From Cristatella mucedo (Eukaryota; Bryozoa; Phylactolaemata; Cristatellidae): DNA of 64,000 bases. Where the stretch lies: positions 5,307,501 to 5,371,500 of the forward strand of contig WPIO01000007.1 of NCBI GenBank assembly GCA_009760855.2, written 5' to 3'. The notes below the pieces were generated by a model. The model worked only from the letters and a program-made list of their open reading frames with translations, had not been told where the DNA came from and ran no database searches. Each line of letters opens with the position of its first letter. Within the stretch, counting starts at the first letter, position 1. This document shows positions 1 to 39,783 of this stretch, one piece after another. A program made the translations under genes and the position numbers.

Positions 1-445
1 AGGAGAGTTTTGTATAGCGCACTCACAGCCTAAGCGGCTTTCGGTTCGCATTCAGTAGCCAACAGACTTCGTCTCACGCAACAAAGAGAAAGAGGGAAGC
101 ATAGCAGAGTCAGGAGAGCAGTTGAGGTAGTGAGTAGCATGGAAGTAGCAGCTCAGGACTGCTGAAAAGGATGAGCCATAGTCAGCAGCAGGAGGGTAGT
201 TGTCGTTGCGTAAGAATTTTGGAAGCGAGTTCCACAGTCTAGGACCTGCAGAGCTAAAGCTTCTGTCGCCAACGGTCTTTAAGCGGACGAATGGAACAGC
301 TAATTTATTGTCCACACAGGACATGAGGGTGCGAACAGGCTGAAACTGGTGCAGCAGTTTAGCTAGGTACGAAGGAACCAAGCCGTGGCGGGCGTTGTTG
401 GTCAGCGTAAGAACTTTGCTCTGTATCCGTTGCTCAACCATAATA
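1..445 (-). mobile_element. LINE-B 3' fragment, cut by window edge
   Basis: The minus-strand reading frame (462-52) matches the C-terminal part of the LINE-B protein seen more fully at 52.6-53.7 kb. It shares DNKLAVPF, FSSAGPRLWNSLP and the C-terminal ETKSVGY followed by a stop. It ends near 445, where the (ATT)n-type tail of a LINE-A copy abuts it. CR1/L2-type reverse-transcriptase C-terminal region; a 5'-truncated dead copy. Confidence 0.8.
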
Positions 446-1550
446 GCAATAATACACTTCATAAAGCGCCCTTGGATAACTTAATCTCTTTCTATGCGCT
501 TTACATTTGCTGCAAAGGAAACACGATCGAATGGTGAGTGGTAGCATGCTTGATAAACAACATGAATAATATGGTTAGGGGTGACATGCACAGGGTCAGC
601 ATGCAAATGTGGTTAGTGGCAGCATGCACAGTGTCAGTACGCATAAGCACATGAAGGACGAATCCCAGGGACCCACTAAATGCTGTCATAAATAGGAGCG
701 CTTTTAATTTCTTTTTAAATGTGGTTAAGTCAGAGGATGTGACGCAAGTCGGGAGTGAGTTCCAGGCTTTGGGAGCATACGAACTAAATGCACGGTCTCC
801 AAAGGATTTAAGGTTTGTACGAAGTATAGGTAAACACTTAGTTTCCGAAAAGTGGGTGGTGCGATGCTTGGCCTGGTGCGGGAGTAGATCTGATAGGTAG
901 ACTGGAGCCAAAGAATGAAGGGACCTAAAAGTGAGTGACAAAACCTTAAAGTTGATGCGCTGCCTGACATTTAGCCAGTGCAGGTGGGCGAGAAGTGGAG
1001 TAATGTGGCAACTGCGATGCTCACGACAGACAAGCCTAGCTGCAGAGTTTTGCACCCGCTGTAAGTGCCTGATTACACATGCCGGTAGGCCAGCAAGCAG
1101 CGAGTTACAGAAGTAAGACGGTATGTCAAAAATGTTTGGACCAACTTAGATGATGTATCCTTATCTAAACAAGCTCGAATTTCAGCAATTTTGTGTAGCT
1201 GCAAGTAGGCACACTTGATTGTGCAGCTGATGTGGTCGTCTAACGAGTGGTCACTTTGGAACATGACACCGAGCTTTCGTTCAGATTCCGCAGGAGATAT
1301 GCTGGCTGGCAGAGCCGATTTTCAGCACTAGCCTTTCCGATTTCTGAATCACACTTGGTTTTCCGAGAACTAGTAAGTCAATTTTATCATCAGTCGATTT
1401 AAGAAAATGTGCTGCAATCCATGTGCGGATGTCATCAACACATGCAGCAAGTGAGTTGATAGCCGTGAAGGCTCTTCTGTCGCTATAAAAAGAGGCTGTT
1501 GAATCGGCTAGTATTTTGTAAATTTTTTTTAACACCTTACCTAGCAATCA
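446..1550 (-). mobile_element. LINE-A copy (CR1/L2-like), 5'-truncated
   Basis: Minus-strand frames at 1055-501, 1264-1073 and 1547-1281 together cover the C-terminal part of the LINE-A reverse transcriptase (NSAARLVCREHRSCHITPLL, FSSYAPKAWNSLP). The frames are broken by indels. The 3' end at about 446-490 carries the shared element AGAGATTAAGTT (read on the minus strand) and a degenerate ATT tail. The copy is interrupted near 1457-1512 by a SINE-2 tail. Confidence 0.8.
1457..1512 (+). mobile_element. SINE-2 tail fragment
   Basis: Carries GATAGCCGTGAAGGCTCTTC then GTCGCTAT, AAAAGAGGCTGTTGAAT, the same 3' module that ends the SINE-2 copies at 24.4, 46.5 and 49.7 kb. Only the tail is present, lying inside LINE-A sequence. 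Confidence 0.55.
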
Positions 1551-1600
1551 TTGTGACAATATAGCAGCTGGCTTTTCTAGCTGATATGTCAGTAAGATGG

Positions 1601-1763
1601 ATAATATCAGTGAGTCCATGCCCAGGTAGCCTGCATTCCCACTGAACTAGTCAAGATAATATCAGTGAGTCCATGCTCAGGTAGCCTGCATTCCCACTGA
1701 ACTAGTCAAGATAATATCAGTGAGTCCATGCCCAGGTAGCCTGCATTCCCACTGAACTAGTCA
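1601..1763. repeat. 55-bp tandem repeat, three copies
   Basis: Three head-to-tail copies begin at 1601, 1656 and 1711 with ATAATATCAGTGAGTCCATG and end with ACTGAACTAGTCAA. The copies are nearly identical (CCCAGG against CTCAGG in the middle copy). No coding potential. Confidence 0.9.
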
Positions 1764-2154
1764 ACCTACACTCCTCGCTCTACCTCAACATCCACCTACA
1801 GACCTGCGACTACTGACCTCATCGCAAGGTTCACATCCGAGTCTGAGAAGACTACCTGCTTTTCAGTACCTATACCTACTGTCCCCTTTCTGAGATGCAT
1901 AGATTTTCTGATACCTTGCATAACTAACATGCTATATATTTAGCTGCACGTCTTTGAGTGCATCCTCAGAAAGGGCAGTTGCTGAGTAACTCATTAAAAA
2001 GATAAACACAAGACCACGAGATCTTAAGCAACTTCTATCCACACTCCCTACTGCCATTCATATCGCTGACACTGGGACGAGTTGTGGCAGACCAGCTAAG
2101 CTCTCATATAAAACTTCAAACCTAGGAAATAAGTTCCAGTGTGTCGTGTGTCTC

Positions 2155-2540
2155 TGCCGTCTGTAACTCCACAAAGCCATAAGCACTAAGTTGATGTATA
2201 GCAGAACAGTTTTTTGGAGAGCACTCAAAGCCTGAGCGTCCGTCGGTAGGAATTCGGTTTTCCAGTGACTTAATAACGATAACAATAAATTTTTGTATAA
2301 TGCCCTCGAAGAATGTAATCTCTTTCTATACTTACAAATGCTGGAAAGGAAGCACGATCGAATGATTCCATTGCCAACTATCTTTAAGCAGAGGAACGGA
2401 ACAGCTAATTTATTGCCCATAGAGGACCCCGGGGAACGAGGAGGCTGAAACTGGTGCAACCGTTCAGCTAGATATGAAGGAGCCAAGGCGTGGCAGGCTT
2501 TGTAGATTAGCGTAAGGGCTTTAATATGTATCCATTAATC
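2155..2540 (-). mobile_element. LINE-B fragment with nested LINE-A 3' end
   Basis: Read on the minus strand, 2155-2270 and 2365-2540 match the LINE-B 3' end and C-terminal protein (GNKLAVPF). They are separated at about 2280-2362 by a minus-strand LINE-A 3' stem-loop and short tail. The LINE-A end therefore inserted after LINE-B. Confidence 0.65.
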
Positions 2541-2639
2541 AAGCGGAAGCCCTCGAAGCTCTTTCAGCCGCAGAGATGCATGGCTGAACCTGTGGGATCT
2601 CCTATAAAAGGTGCTAGAAAATGAAATGACATACCAGTT

Positions 2640-4640
2640 ATACTCTTGAATCAAAATTTCAAACCTGGAAAGTAAGTTCCAGACAGCTTTAGAGCAAATC
2701 ACTCCACAGGCAGCGAGCGTATTGTGATATTATCTTTATCAAAATGCTTCCTTGGGTGGAGCCTCTCTGCTTGGCTTGCTTTCGGCAGCGCTTGATATCA
2801 GTGACCACCAAGTCCTTCTTGACGGCCTAACATCTCGCACGGTGAAAAATTGGCATGCTACATCAGCCAGATGTGACAGCCGCAGAGATTGAAAGGGGTA
2901 CTATAGTATAGACTTTTGGAACTGGATATGACACATTCTATTGTTAAGGAGGCATAGGTGGGCATCTGAAGCCATAGCTGGTCAGTTGTCGTTGAGGCTT
3001 CAAAATGATTTGAACGCTATAGCTGGGGCCATGAAATAGACTGGTCTGCGTTGGCCACAAAGACTCGTCGTATTTAAGGTACGAAGGTTACGCTCTTTAT
3101 TGCTGCCGTGCTGGTCTACCGTCTGTTGTTGCAGCTGCACGTTGGCATCGTGGCACGATACAGACGATATGTGATACCCACGATTCGCTTTTAGTGCGTC
3201 GAGGCGTCAGCTTTGCCGGTCACTGTGTCACTCGTCGGCTTGGACTAGTAGACGCGTGAATGCCGAAGTCATGCCCAGTGACTTCAGTGCAGAAGCCGCT
3301 ACAGATTGCTTGTAATACTGGGCATTATTGGCTCTGCATTTGATTGGCTGCTATCTCAGCGGGAGATTCTAAGAGCATCGGTGTCGACGGACAACGGTCA
3401 TCCATGAAAACTTTGCTGTGTGTGGTTGGACCAGGGATCCGTGCTTGATTGACACATTTTCATAGTCTACACTGTGTCTATTGCCGATGTAATCACAGAG
3501 TACTGTCTGGGATTTCATTTTTTTCTTCAGATGGCAAATAGCTGCAATTGTGCTTTGACCCTTACGTGCCTTCCAGCACGTCAAACTCTCTTAGCTACCT
3601 TGAGGCACATATCGCTGACATTTGCACGTGGATGGAATCAAGATTTCTAAAATTGAATGACGATAAAAGAAACTTGCAAGTTACGGTGAACCACTGTCTT
3701 ACTCTGAAAATTAAAAGCTGACCTTACAAAATGGGCTCCGCCAGCATGTCTCAGTTAGCTTTCTAGTATAATGTGGGCATCTCGTTGAAAAGTGACTTTT
3801 CAATAGATGACCACATCAGTTCCACAGCCAAGTCCGCTTAATTTTAGCTACACACGGTTGCAAACATAAATTCGGGCCTGTTTAGGCAAGGGTAAATATA
3901 AATATAATTAATTTTTATAGGCACCAAGAGAACTTAATCTCTATTCAGGAGCTTCACATATGCCTCGGGGCTCGAGCCCACGATCCAGCCAGACCTTGGT
4001 CGGGGCAAGCACCTTAACCGCTGGACCAAACCGGCAAATCCGATCCATGTATTTGCGACATCCCTTCTAGACTTATGTAACTCACTGCAGACATGTTTTG
4101 CTGCCTGTGCAATCAGGTTCCCTACAGTTGGTGCAAAATGTTGCAGCTAGGCTTGTCTGTCGTGAATGTCGCAACTGCCACATTGCATCACTTCTCACCG
4201 GCCTGCACGGGCTCCTCATCCAGCAGCGTATCTTCTTCAAGATTCTGTCCCTCACCTTTTAGGTTCATTCATTTTCGCGCTACGAAATACTTCCTATGCA
4301 GGCTTCGCATCGTACCACCCGCTCTTCCGATTCAAATCTTTAGCCGTGCGTCCGACCGACCTCTTTGCAGACCAGGCCTTTAGTTCATATGCTCCCAAAG
4401 CCCGGAACTCACGCTGACTGGCGTCGTCACATTCCTAGACTTTACGACATTTAACAAGAAGTTAAAAGCTCAGCGTTTCTTCAGAACTTCTGTTCCTTCC
4501 GTGTTGAATTGTCGTTTGCGTCCTAATGCATACCAAAATTGAGCCTACTATCGAAAACCAATGACATGCTTTCTTTCCAGCATACCTCAAGTGCCTAGAA
4601 AGAGATTCAGTTCTCCTAGGTAGCTATACTAACGTCTAAT
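2640..4640 (+). mobile_element. LINE-A copy, old and heavily mutated
   Basis: Scattered plus-strand matches in correct order: an early RT segment near 2650-2700, an ISDHQVLL-like motif near 2790-2815, the region before the FYADD motif near 3480, the DDHIS segment near 3800, then the C-terminal FSSYAPKARNS near 4377-4417. The 3' element (CCTAGAAAGAGATTCAGTTC) is near 4595-4615. Many stops. A SINE-1 sits inside it at 3893-4036. Confidence 0.7.
3893..4036 (-). mobile_element. SINE-1 copy inserted in LINE-A
   Basis: On the minus strand a tRNA-like head carries a box A-like GGTCCAGCGGTTAAGG and a box B-like GGGCTCGAGCCCC. It is followed by AGAGATTAAGTTCTCTTGGTGCC and an AT-rich tail. The LINE-A reading frame resumes on either side, so the insertion is later than the LINE. 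The tail resembles the LINE-A 3' end. Confidence 0.8.
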
Positions 4641-5820
4641 TCTTATAATCATTATGACAATCTGGATTGTGATATATGTAGAAAGGAATGAGCTAAAATT
4701 TCAGGAGCAGGTTTCTAGCTGGTCTTTGAAGCCTATTTGCTGTCCGCTTTCTAAAACTACGATATAAACTCCTTCATTTTAGTCTGATGATCTTTTCAAA
4801 TCGCAGATAGTTGTGCAGCCCTCTTGAGGCATGAGGCTAGTCGTAGTGAAAATCAACAGATTGTGCTGCAAGGCACCTAGATTGTTATGCTAAGGCATAG
4901 TATTTGGTTTTATTCTCAAAAAATGTTCGACCCTTTATCTCAATTCAACGTCATTAAGATTGTTTAAAATATAATAATGATAATAGCAATAAATTTGTAT
5001 GGCATCCTCAGAGAACCGAATCTCTGTCTAGGCACTTTACAGATGATGCAAAGAAAGCATGACCAAGTGATTGGTGGTAACATTCGCAACGTCATCAAGC
5101 AAAACATTTTTATATGTGACATGCTATGATATAAAATATATTAAAAAACCATGTTGAAACGGTTTTAAGATATATCTGTTCATCGTTCTCAATAACTTGC
5201 TGAGTTACGGTATTTCAACACATCTATTCTTTACAGGCGGACGTGAATAGTGCATGTCTCTTACATAAGCGTGTACATAAGTACAGGCATTTATAAACAT
5301 GCGTACAGGTATGAACAGGTATAGACGATATAACTTCATGTCAGCATTTTTCTATTAATGGCGATTAAAGGGCAACTGAAATGTTTGTCCTGAAGCACTA
5401 AGGAAATCCGTACACTCCATGTGCGTGTTACCCCTGCATAGAGGACTGTGTACGCGCTGCGGGCGCGTTGGACGGGCGTGTGACCTTTACGCAACACTCG
5501 GAGGGTACGAGATCTCCGTCTCGGGCTCCTACTTTTGGAGGTGAGCGTTGGTCATACATACTACGGGCCCAATATTGCCTCGCATCTCAATTTAAAGAGC
5601 TGTCGGAAAGCAGATAGTTGCGGCTCAGAAAGTTAATTCGAATAGCGGGGCTCTGGATCCGTGGTAGCGACATATGGTCAAGGCCGTGAACGCGGTCTAA
5701 AACTGAAATCTCTAGCGAATAACAAGTCTCTTAACGAATAATGCGCTCGTGTCAAGAGCTTGCTGAAGTCTACCAAGCTCACGCCCGCTGCAGATCGCTG
5801 TAAAGTCTGACTGCAGAGCC
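4641..5820. other. Intergenic, mostly featureless, with a LINE-A 3' end
   Basis: 4965-5075 holds a minus-strand LINE-A 3' end (AGAGAACCGAATCTCTGTCT, then a match to the LINE 3' UTR). I see nothing recognisable in the rest. Confidence 0.5.
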
Positions 5821-5823
5821 GGA

Positions 5824-6085
5824 AGAACCGGAGGAGGTGCTCAGAGAGCTCTTCTTTCTTGAGAACCGGTGGAGGTGCTCAGAGAGCTCTTCTTTCTCGA
5901 GAACCGGTGGAGGTGCTCAGAGAGCTCTTCTTTCTTGAGAACCGGAGGAGGTGCTCAGAGAGCTCTTCTTTCTTGAGAACCGGAGGAGGTGCTCAGAGAG
6001 CTCTTCTTTCTTGAGAACCGGAGGAGGTGCTCAGAGAGCTCTTCTTTCTTGAGAACCGGTGGAGGTGCTCAGAGAGCTCTTCGTT
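5824..6085. repeat. 38-bp tandem repeat, about seven copies
   Basis: Unit begins GAGAACCGGTGGAGGTGCTC and continues AGAGAGCTCTTCTTTCTT. Copies vary at GGT/GGA after ACCG and at one C/T. There are no spacers, so it is not a CRISPR array. It abuts a duplicated LINE-A coding segment beginning near 6100. Confidence 0.9.
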
Positions 6086-6094
6086 CGCGCATAA

Positions 6095-7206
6095 TCGCCA
6101 TCAGAACGGCTCGGCCGCCGTAAATCCTGTAGCGTCTGCTCGGAATGTCGGTATCATGTTCCGGAATGACCTTTCGCTAAACGTCTACATCAGCTCCGTG
6201 GTCAAATCTGCACACCTTCAGCTACAGTGAGTAGCTTTGCAGGAGTTCGAGCCCGCTTACTAGTTATGGGCACACCCAGTGTGATTCAGAGATTGAAAAG
6301 GCTTACTCTCAAAATGGGCTCTGCCAGCATATCTCCTGTTGAATCAGCTCGAAATCTAGGTGTCATATTCCAAAGCGACCTCTCGTTAGACGACCATATT
6401 AGCTCCACAGTCAAATCTGCCTATTTTCAGCTTCATAACATTGCTAAAATTTGTGCTTGTTTAGATAAGGATACAACGTCCAAGTTGGTCCATGCATTCG
6501 TGACATCCCGTTTCGACTTCTGCAACTCACTGCTTACTGGCCTACCAGCATGTGCGATCAGGCGATTGCAGCTGGTGCAAAACTCGGCAGCTAGACTTGT
6601 CTGTCGTGAGCGTCGCAGTTGCCACATTACTCCACTTCTCGCCGACCTGCACTGGCTACCACTCAAGCAACGGATCGACTTCAAGGTTTTGTCGCTCACT
6701 TTTAGGTCCCTTCATTCTATGGCTTCAGCCTATCTCTCCGATATATTCCTCCATCAGGCCAAGCATCGTACCACCCGCTTTTCGGAATTCAACAGTCTAC
6801 CAATACCTCGTACAAACCTTAAATCCTTTGGAGACCGTGCATTTAGTTCGTATGCTTCCAAAGCCTGGAACTCCCTCCCGACCTGCGTTAGAACATCCCC
6901 TGACCTGACCACATTTAAAAGGAACTTAAAAACACCTATTTAGGACAGTATTTAGTGGGTCCCTGTGATTTGTCCTTCATGTGCTTATGCGTGCTGACAC
7001 TGTGCATGCTGCCACTAGCCACATTCGCATGCTGACCCTGTGCATGTCACCCCTAACCATATTATTCATTGTGATTGTTTTTCAAGCATGATTTTACTTA
7101 CCATTCAATTGCACTTCGCTTTGTAGCAAATGTAAAGCGCCTAGAAAGAGATTGAGTTCTCTGAGGGCACTTAATTAAGTGCATTATTATTATTATTATT
7201 ATTATA
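6095..7206 (+). mobile_element. LINE-A copy with (ATT)n tail, 5' part partly duplicated
   Basis: The longest intact LINE-A frame (6227-6943) covers the C-terminal reverse-transcriptase region: VIQRLKRLTLKMGSAS, NLGVIFQSDLSLDDHI, LVCRERRSCHITPLLADLHW and FSSYASKAWNSLP. It is followed by the 3' UTR, the stem-loop near 7138-7170 and (ATT)n at about 7183-7206. At 6102-6230 a second, more diverged version of the same protein segment (ARNVGIMFRNDLSLNVYI) lies just upstream, so two elements or a partial duplication are joined. Enzymatic motifs A-C are missing. Confidence 0.85.
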
Positions 7207-7800
7207 GATATGACGTAGATAACACAGCCGAGTTGATCCACGAATTTTCGACATCCATATCTCTCTGCTCGCTGGTCTTCCTGCCGCTGCAGTAGGACGC
7301 TCACAGTTGGTGCAAAACTCGGCAGCCACGCTTGTCTGCCTCAAAAGTCACCATTGCCACATTAAGGCGCTTCTATCCTCAATCTGCATTGGGTCCACTT
7401 CAAGCAGCGAATTGTCAACAAGGTCCTGACGTTAACTTTTAGGTTCTTTCATCCTCATGCTCCGGACACCTATGTACAATACTTGTTCCTTGGACCTCCA
7501 ATCGAACCACCAGCTGCTGCGATTCTGGCGGTTTGGCTCAACCTCAAATCCTCTGGAGACGCGCCACCTCAGTTCCAACGTCCAAAAGCCTGGGGCTACA
7601 TACAGTCATCGCGACAACCTCAGACTCGGCGATCTTTAACGACCTGTTTCTAGCATCCTTACTTTGTCTGTGCCATTTTTTCTTTGTGCGTTTGCACGTG
7701 CCTACATTTTTTTTATGCCACTATCACTAAAGAGTCGAGGCGCTACTGCTTTCCAGTTTGTGTGAGCAGTCCAGAGAAAGATTTAGTTCGATTCGAACCC
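7207..7800 (+). mobile_element. Older LINE-A fragment
   Basis: Directly after the (ATT)n tail, a strongly decayed plus-strand match to the same C-terminal region (near 7305, LVQNSAATLVC in one frame) ends in a degenerate 3' element near 7770-7795. No intact frame. Confidence 0.6.
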
Positions 7801-8039
7801 TTAACAGAAGGTCCGCAATCATCACTAGCGGGTTCGCGCGAAAAATCGCGGGAACACGATAGTCAATTTGAAAAGTGGAGACCGCATACGTACGCGTATT
7901 ACTGCGAAAAGGCTCAACCGTGCCGACTCGCCGATCGGCAGAACGCCACCACGATTGACTGTTATACGGCTTCGGACCAATAAAACGCACCGTTTTGGAG
8001 CAAGGGCCACCGCACGTCGCGTGGCGGCGGCGCTTGCAG

Positions 8040-8240
8040 CCTCCTGGCGTTACCCAAACGGGTCAACCAGAATGCGGCCCGCTGCCCCGGTAATGCTACC
8101 AGTCAGCCGTGGCCCGGCGCGCCGAAGAGCCCTGATTACCATAAACGTGATATATCGGGCCGCCCGGCCGCCATACGATACACACGCACACTCTACGGAA
8201 CTACTGCTCGGCGCCCTCTGTTCCACTCATTGAAAAATGT
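8040..8240 (-). repeat. Direct repeat copy 1 flanking gag fragment (possible LTR remnant)
   Basis: Shares with 8790-9090, in the same orientation: CGTTACCC, GCTACCAGTCAGCCGTGGCCC, GATTACCAT and GGAACTACTGCTCGGCGC. Both copies flank the gag-like frame, the arrangement expected of LTRs or solo-LTR-like remnants. No clear TG..CA ends or target duplication were found. Confidence 0.45.
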
Positions 8241-8302
8241 ATTATTCGTTGCAATGCTGCCGACGCACTTTGGCTTTTTCAGCCCTCGCCGATTTCTCCA
8301 CT

Positions 8303-8764
8303 TCAACCGCAATCTATGGAGCGAGCGACGGATAGTGCGGCATCCTTAATTGGAAACAGCGCTTTGAGAATGGATTCATTGCCTGAGGAGCAAGTGAATT
8401 TTGTACGAAGTGCGCCGTCCAGCGAGTGGCTGATTGACGGGAAATCGCACCTCGACGCCTCCTGACGAATGCGGTCCGCGAGCTCTTGAAAAGACTCGCC
8501 AGCGTAGCGCTGCAGGACCGACCAATATTGGCATCTTTCTCGAATGAGAAAGCGCAAATGGTGGAACTGCGAACTCGTGTAGTCTGCGATCTGCTTGGTG
8601 CTCAAATGCCTGACACTAAGCGCGGGCGCCTGCTGCGAAGCGTAGCTTGTCAGAAATTCGAACAGTGCCGCGGAGTGGCTGACGAAGAATACTGGCGCAA
8701 GTTTTCCGTCGGGCACGGATTGGGCCCCAGCGCGAACGCGTTGAACCGGGCCACAGTAGATCAT
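8303..8764 (-). pseudogene. Ty3/gypsy-like gag fragment
   Basis: A 153-codon minus-strand frame. Its C-terminal half has the retroelement gag pattern GESFQELADRIRQEASRCDF, then a conserved LD.ALRTKF.CS segment and a region ending LSVARSI. This matches the capsid-like domain of Ty3/gypsy gag from memory of the family. No protease, reverse transcriptase or integrase is nearby, and the N-terminal part looks frameshifted. The frame ends about 60 bp from direct-repeat copy 1. Alternative: a domesticated gag gene, but nothing supports expression. Confidence 0.6.
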
Positions 8765-8789
8765 GCGGTGGCTCTTGAGGCTTTCGGAC

Positions 8790-8984
8790 GTTACCCGAAC
8801 AGACCAAATTCGTACGGTAGCTATTCAAGCTGTCGGGCGTAACCTTAACGGGCCAACCGGGTTGCAGCCCATTTCCCCGACGCTGCTACCAATCAGCCGT
8901 GGCCCATTCCGACGCACCGAAGCACTCTAATTACTATGAACTTGATATAATATCAGGACGGCAGTCCTACGACACGCGTGCGCG

Positions 8985-9027
<43 letters not shown>

Positions 9028-9090
9028 TCACACACACTCACTCATTCAGCGGAGCTACTGCTTGGCGCTGTTCCGCTCATTATTGAGTTA
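8790..9090 (-). repeat. Direct repeat copy 2 with internal (CA)n
   Basis: Second copy of the repeat at 8040-8240, expanded by a (CG)n(CA)n tract at about 8977-9036. It lies on the gag-start side, so for a minus-strand element it would be the 5' LTR. Confidence 0.45.
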
Positions 9091-9099
9091 CTAATTTCG

Positions 9100-10790
9100 A
9101 ACGGAACGCGTATTCCTTAGCGTTATTTCGCCCTAAGAATGTGCCACGCAAAACTGACCATGTTCAAAGAGTGGCTATGGAACCTACATTCCGTACTCGG
9201 TCGAATGACGCGAGCACAAACAAACCACACGGATATATGACCACTAGGTAATTAAGTACATTAAAATTCATTAGGTGTTGACAACGCGTAAATAACATAA
9301 GCAATGCATTTTAGTGAATAAACACCAATGTAAAGATGTATGTCTCAAACCAGTTAAAGAGTACATGTAAGGCCGTGCATCTTAATAATCATTACAACGG
9401 AAATACGTAAGCGCCTATAAACCATCCAGGGTAAATGTCAAGAAAATGCTGAATACAATTTGTCTAATAATCGAGTATCTGTGTAGGGCACCTTTCAACA
9501 GACAGACATGTTAGGGATGGATTTTAAAGTTTTGAAAATTTCCAAATAAAAAGAATTCGACGATTATGCAAACCGTGTCTAACTAGGAAGCAAACCGCAA
9601 AATCAATATATCTACAAATAACAAATTTACTGATCTCGGCATCGCACACGAATTGTGTCCCAACTTGTTGAACCTTGGCAAATCGAGATACTTTTTTGAA
9701 ACTTGTTGAGGTGCATTTACAGCGTACCTTTGTGCCTGTTTAAAATCCACATCGCGGCCAATAATTCACGGATTAATGGGAAATTTGGAATGAGAATTCA
9801 CGTCTGCTTGCACATCACTTTAGTAGCTAATTTCTGATTTTGGTTTGATAAGTACTGCTATACATGTCCACGATTGCAAAAAATAAAAGCCCCATAACGT
9901 TTGGCGACACTTGTAGGGCGTCATTAATCACATCGTCGGCGACGCTCACAGGCATAGGAGTAGGGGGCGGCCCAGGTCGTTATCCCGCTGTAGGGGGGCG
10001 GGCAAACGCCCTCCCGCCTCCTTGTCTACGACACCGGTGCTAGTCGTATTTGTACCATCGCACGCACTATAAAGTTACGTCACAACTCGTAAATGCCGAC
10101 ATTCCAAATTCGTGGACATTCACATTCTAAATTATAGGGTCGCCTAGCAATCGCTACGCTACGATACAGCCACAAATTGGCTGCGCCAAGTGTTCCAATT
10201 AAAAAGTTATACGTTCGCTAAGAAACTATGTACAATACTTCCAGCTCTGGTTCATTGCTATCCTTTCCGGTGACCACCAGCACGAAGAGGGCTCTACAAG
10301 GCGGGCTTGGCTCAGCAAGCAGCACCATTTCCGGTCGCAGCAGCAGGTGGCTCTCAGAGGACGCCGCGCTTCTGCAAGCTATGATTCAATCGAGCAATTG
10401 AGCTAGCTTTGAGAGATTCTCTGTACCTCACTTCTAACTCAAAGTACCTCACCAGCACGAGCACCATTGAAAGCCGGCACCCAGCAACATCGCTGGCCAG
10501 CTAGTCAAAATCTGCAACACTGTACAGATCAACAAACAGGCCAATGCAGCGAACAGTGGCTTTCGAAATAAGTTTTAGCATAAGCGCGCGCGTATTTGTC
10601 AAGAAACGCGATTGAGAACCAGCGGAATCGCGATCTGTCTAGTCTGCGGAGAAGTCTGCGGAGCCTGGAGGGCCGGAGCGAACGTGCTACAAAAGTGGCT
10701 GAGAAACGTCAGCCTCTGCATGTAGAGCAAAGAATTAGTTTAAAATTAAATAATTGAAAAATACTCAGTGCTAGCACCCAGCCGCACTCC
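9100..10790. other. Intergenic stretch upstream of RSKR
   Basis: AT-rich, without open frames of note, without recognised repeats and without RNA-gene boxes. I see no conserved element here. Confidence 0.5.
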
Positions 10791-10987
10791 CCATGTTGTC
10801 GACCAAAACGCAGATTGCCGCTTGCGGTGGCGCATATGGCTACCTGTTCGGCGGCTTCCTTCTGCCGCGGGGCGTTGTTAGCGTCGCGCCGCTGCCGCTT
10901 CGTGCCGTAGGGCCATGCGAGCGACTTCTGCCCAATGACGTGTATTGTCCAGGGTGTATGTCGGCGTAGTCGTCCAGGTTCGGCCTA

Positions 10988-39000
<28,013 letters not shown>

Positions 39001-39004
39001 TTGC

Positions 39005-39290
39005 TAGAGGCTTGGTGATAACATGCACGGTATCAGCACGTATAAGCACATAGAGGACAAGCTAAGGGACCCAGCAAATGCTGCGATTAGCAAGTGAGTT
39101 TTTAGCTTATTTTGAAATACCAATTCAAAGGACATCGTGACATTAGTCCGGAGTGAGTTCCCGGCTTTATGAGCATACTAATTTAAATCATGCTAAAACT
39201 AATAATACTAATTAAATACTAATTTAAAGTACGATTCCCAAAGAATTTGAGGTTGGTTAGAGGCACAGCTGAATGACTAGCCAGGGGAGC
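39005..39290 (-). mobile_element. LINE-A fragment
   Basis: Minus-strand matches to the LINE-A 3' UTR and C-terminus (GCACGGTATCAGCACGTATA; GAGTGAGTTCCCGGCTTTAT), decayed. Confidence 0.55.
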
Positions 39291-39304
39291 AGATGGAACG
39301 AGTG

Positions 39305-39782
39305 ATGCGAAGCCTGATGTATCTCCGTCTGTAACTCCACAAAGTCATAAAGACCATGTGGGTGTTACGCAGGAGAGTTTTGTATAGCGCACTCACAGCC
39401 TAAGCGGCTTTCGGTACGCATTCGGTAGCCAACAGACTTAGTCTCACCCAACAAAGAGAAAGTGGGAAGCATAGCAGAGTCAGGAGAGCAGTTGAGGTAG
39501 TGAGTAGCATAGAAGTAGCAGCTCAGGACCGCTGAAAAAGATGTGCCACAGTCGGCAGTAGGAGAGTAGTTGTCGTTGCGTAAGAATTGTGGAAGCGAGT
39601 ACCACAGTCTAGGACCTGCAGAGCCACAGCTTCTGTCGCCAACTGTCTGAAAGCGGAGGAATGGGACAGCTAATTTATTGTCCACACAGGACCCAAAGGC
39701 TCAAACAGGCTGAAACTGATGCAGCAGTTCAGCTAGGTATGAAGGAGCCAAGCCGTGGCGGGCCTTGTGGGTCAGCGTTAGA
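39305..39782 (-). mobile_element. LINE-B 3' fragment
   Basis: Minus strand: DNKLAVPFLRFQTVGDRS, SAGPRLWYSLPQFLRND and the ETKSVGY end, with a 3' UTR reaching GTCTGTAACTCCACAAAG. Highly similar to the copies at 1-445 and 52.6-53.7 kb. Confidence 0.82.
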
Positions 39783-39783
39783 A

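Noticed and set aside
5824-6085. CRISPR array
   Set aside because: Repeats are contiguous without spacers and the genome is eukaryotic.
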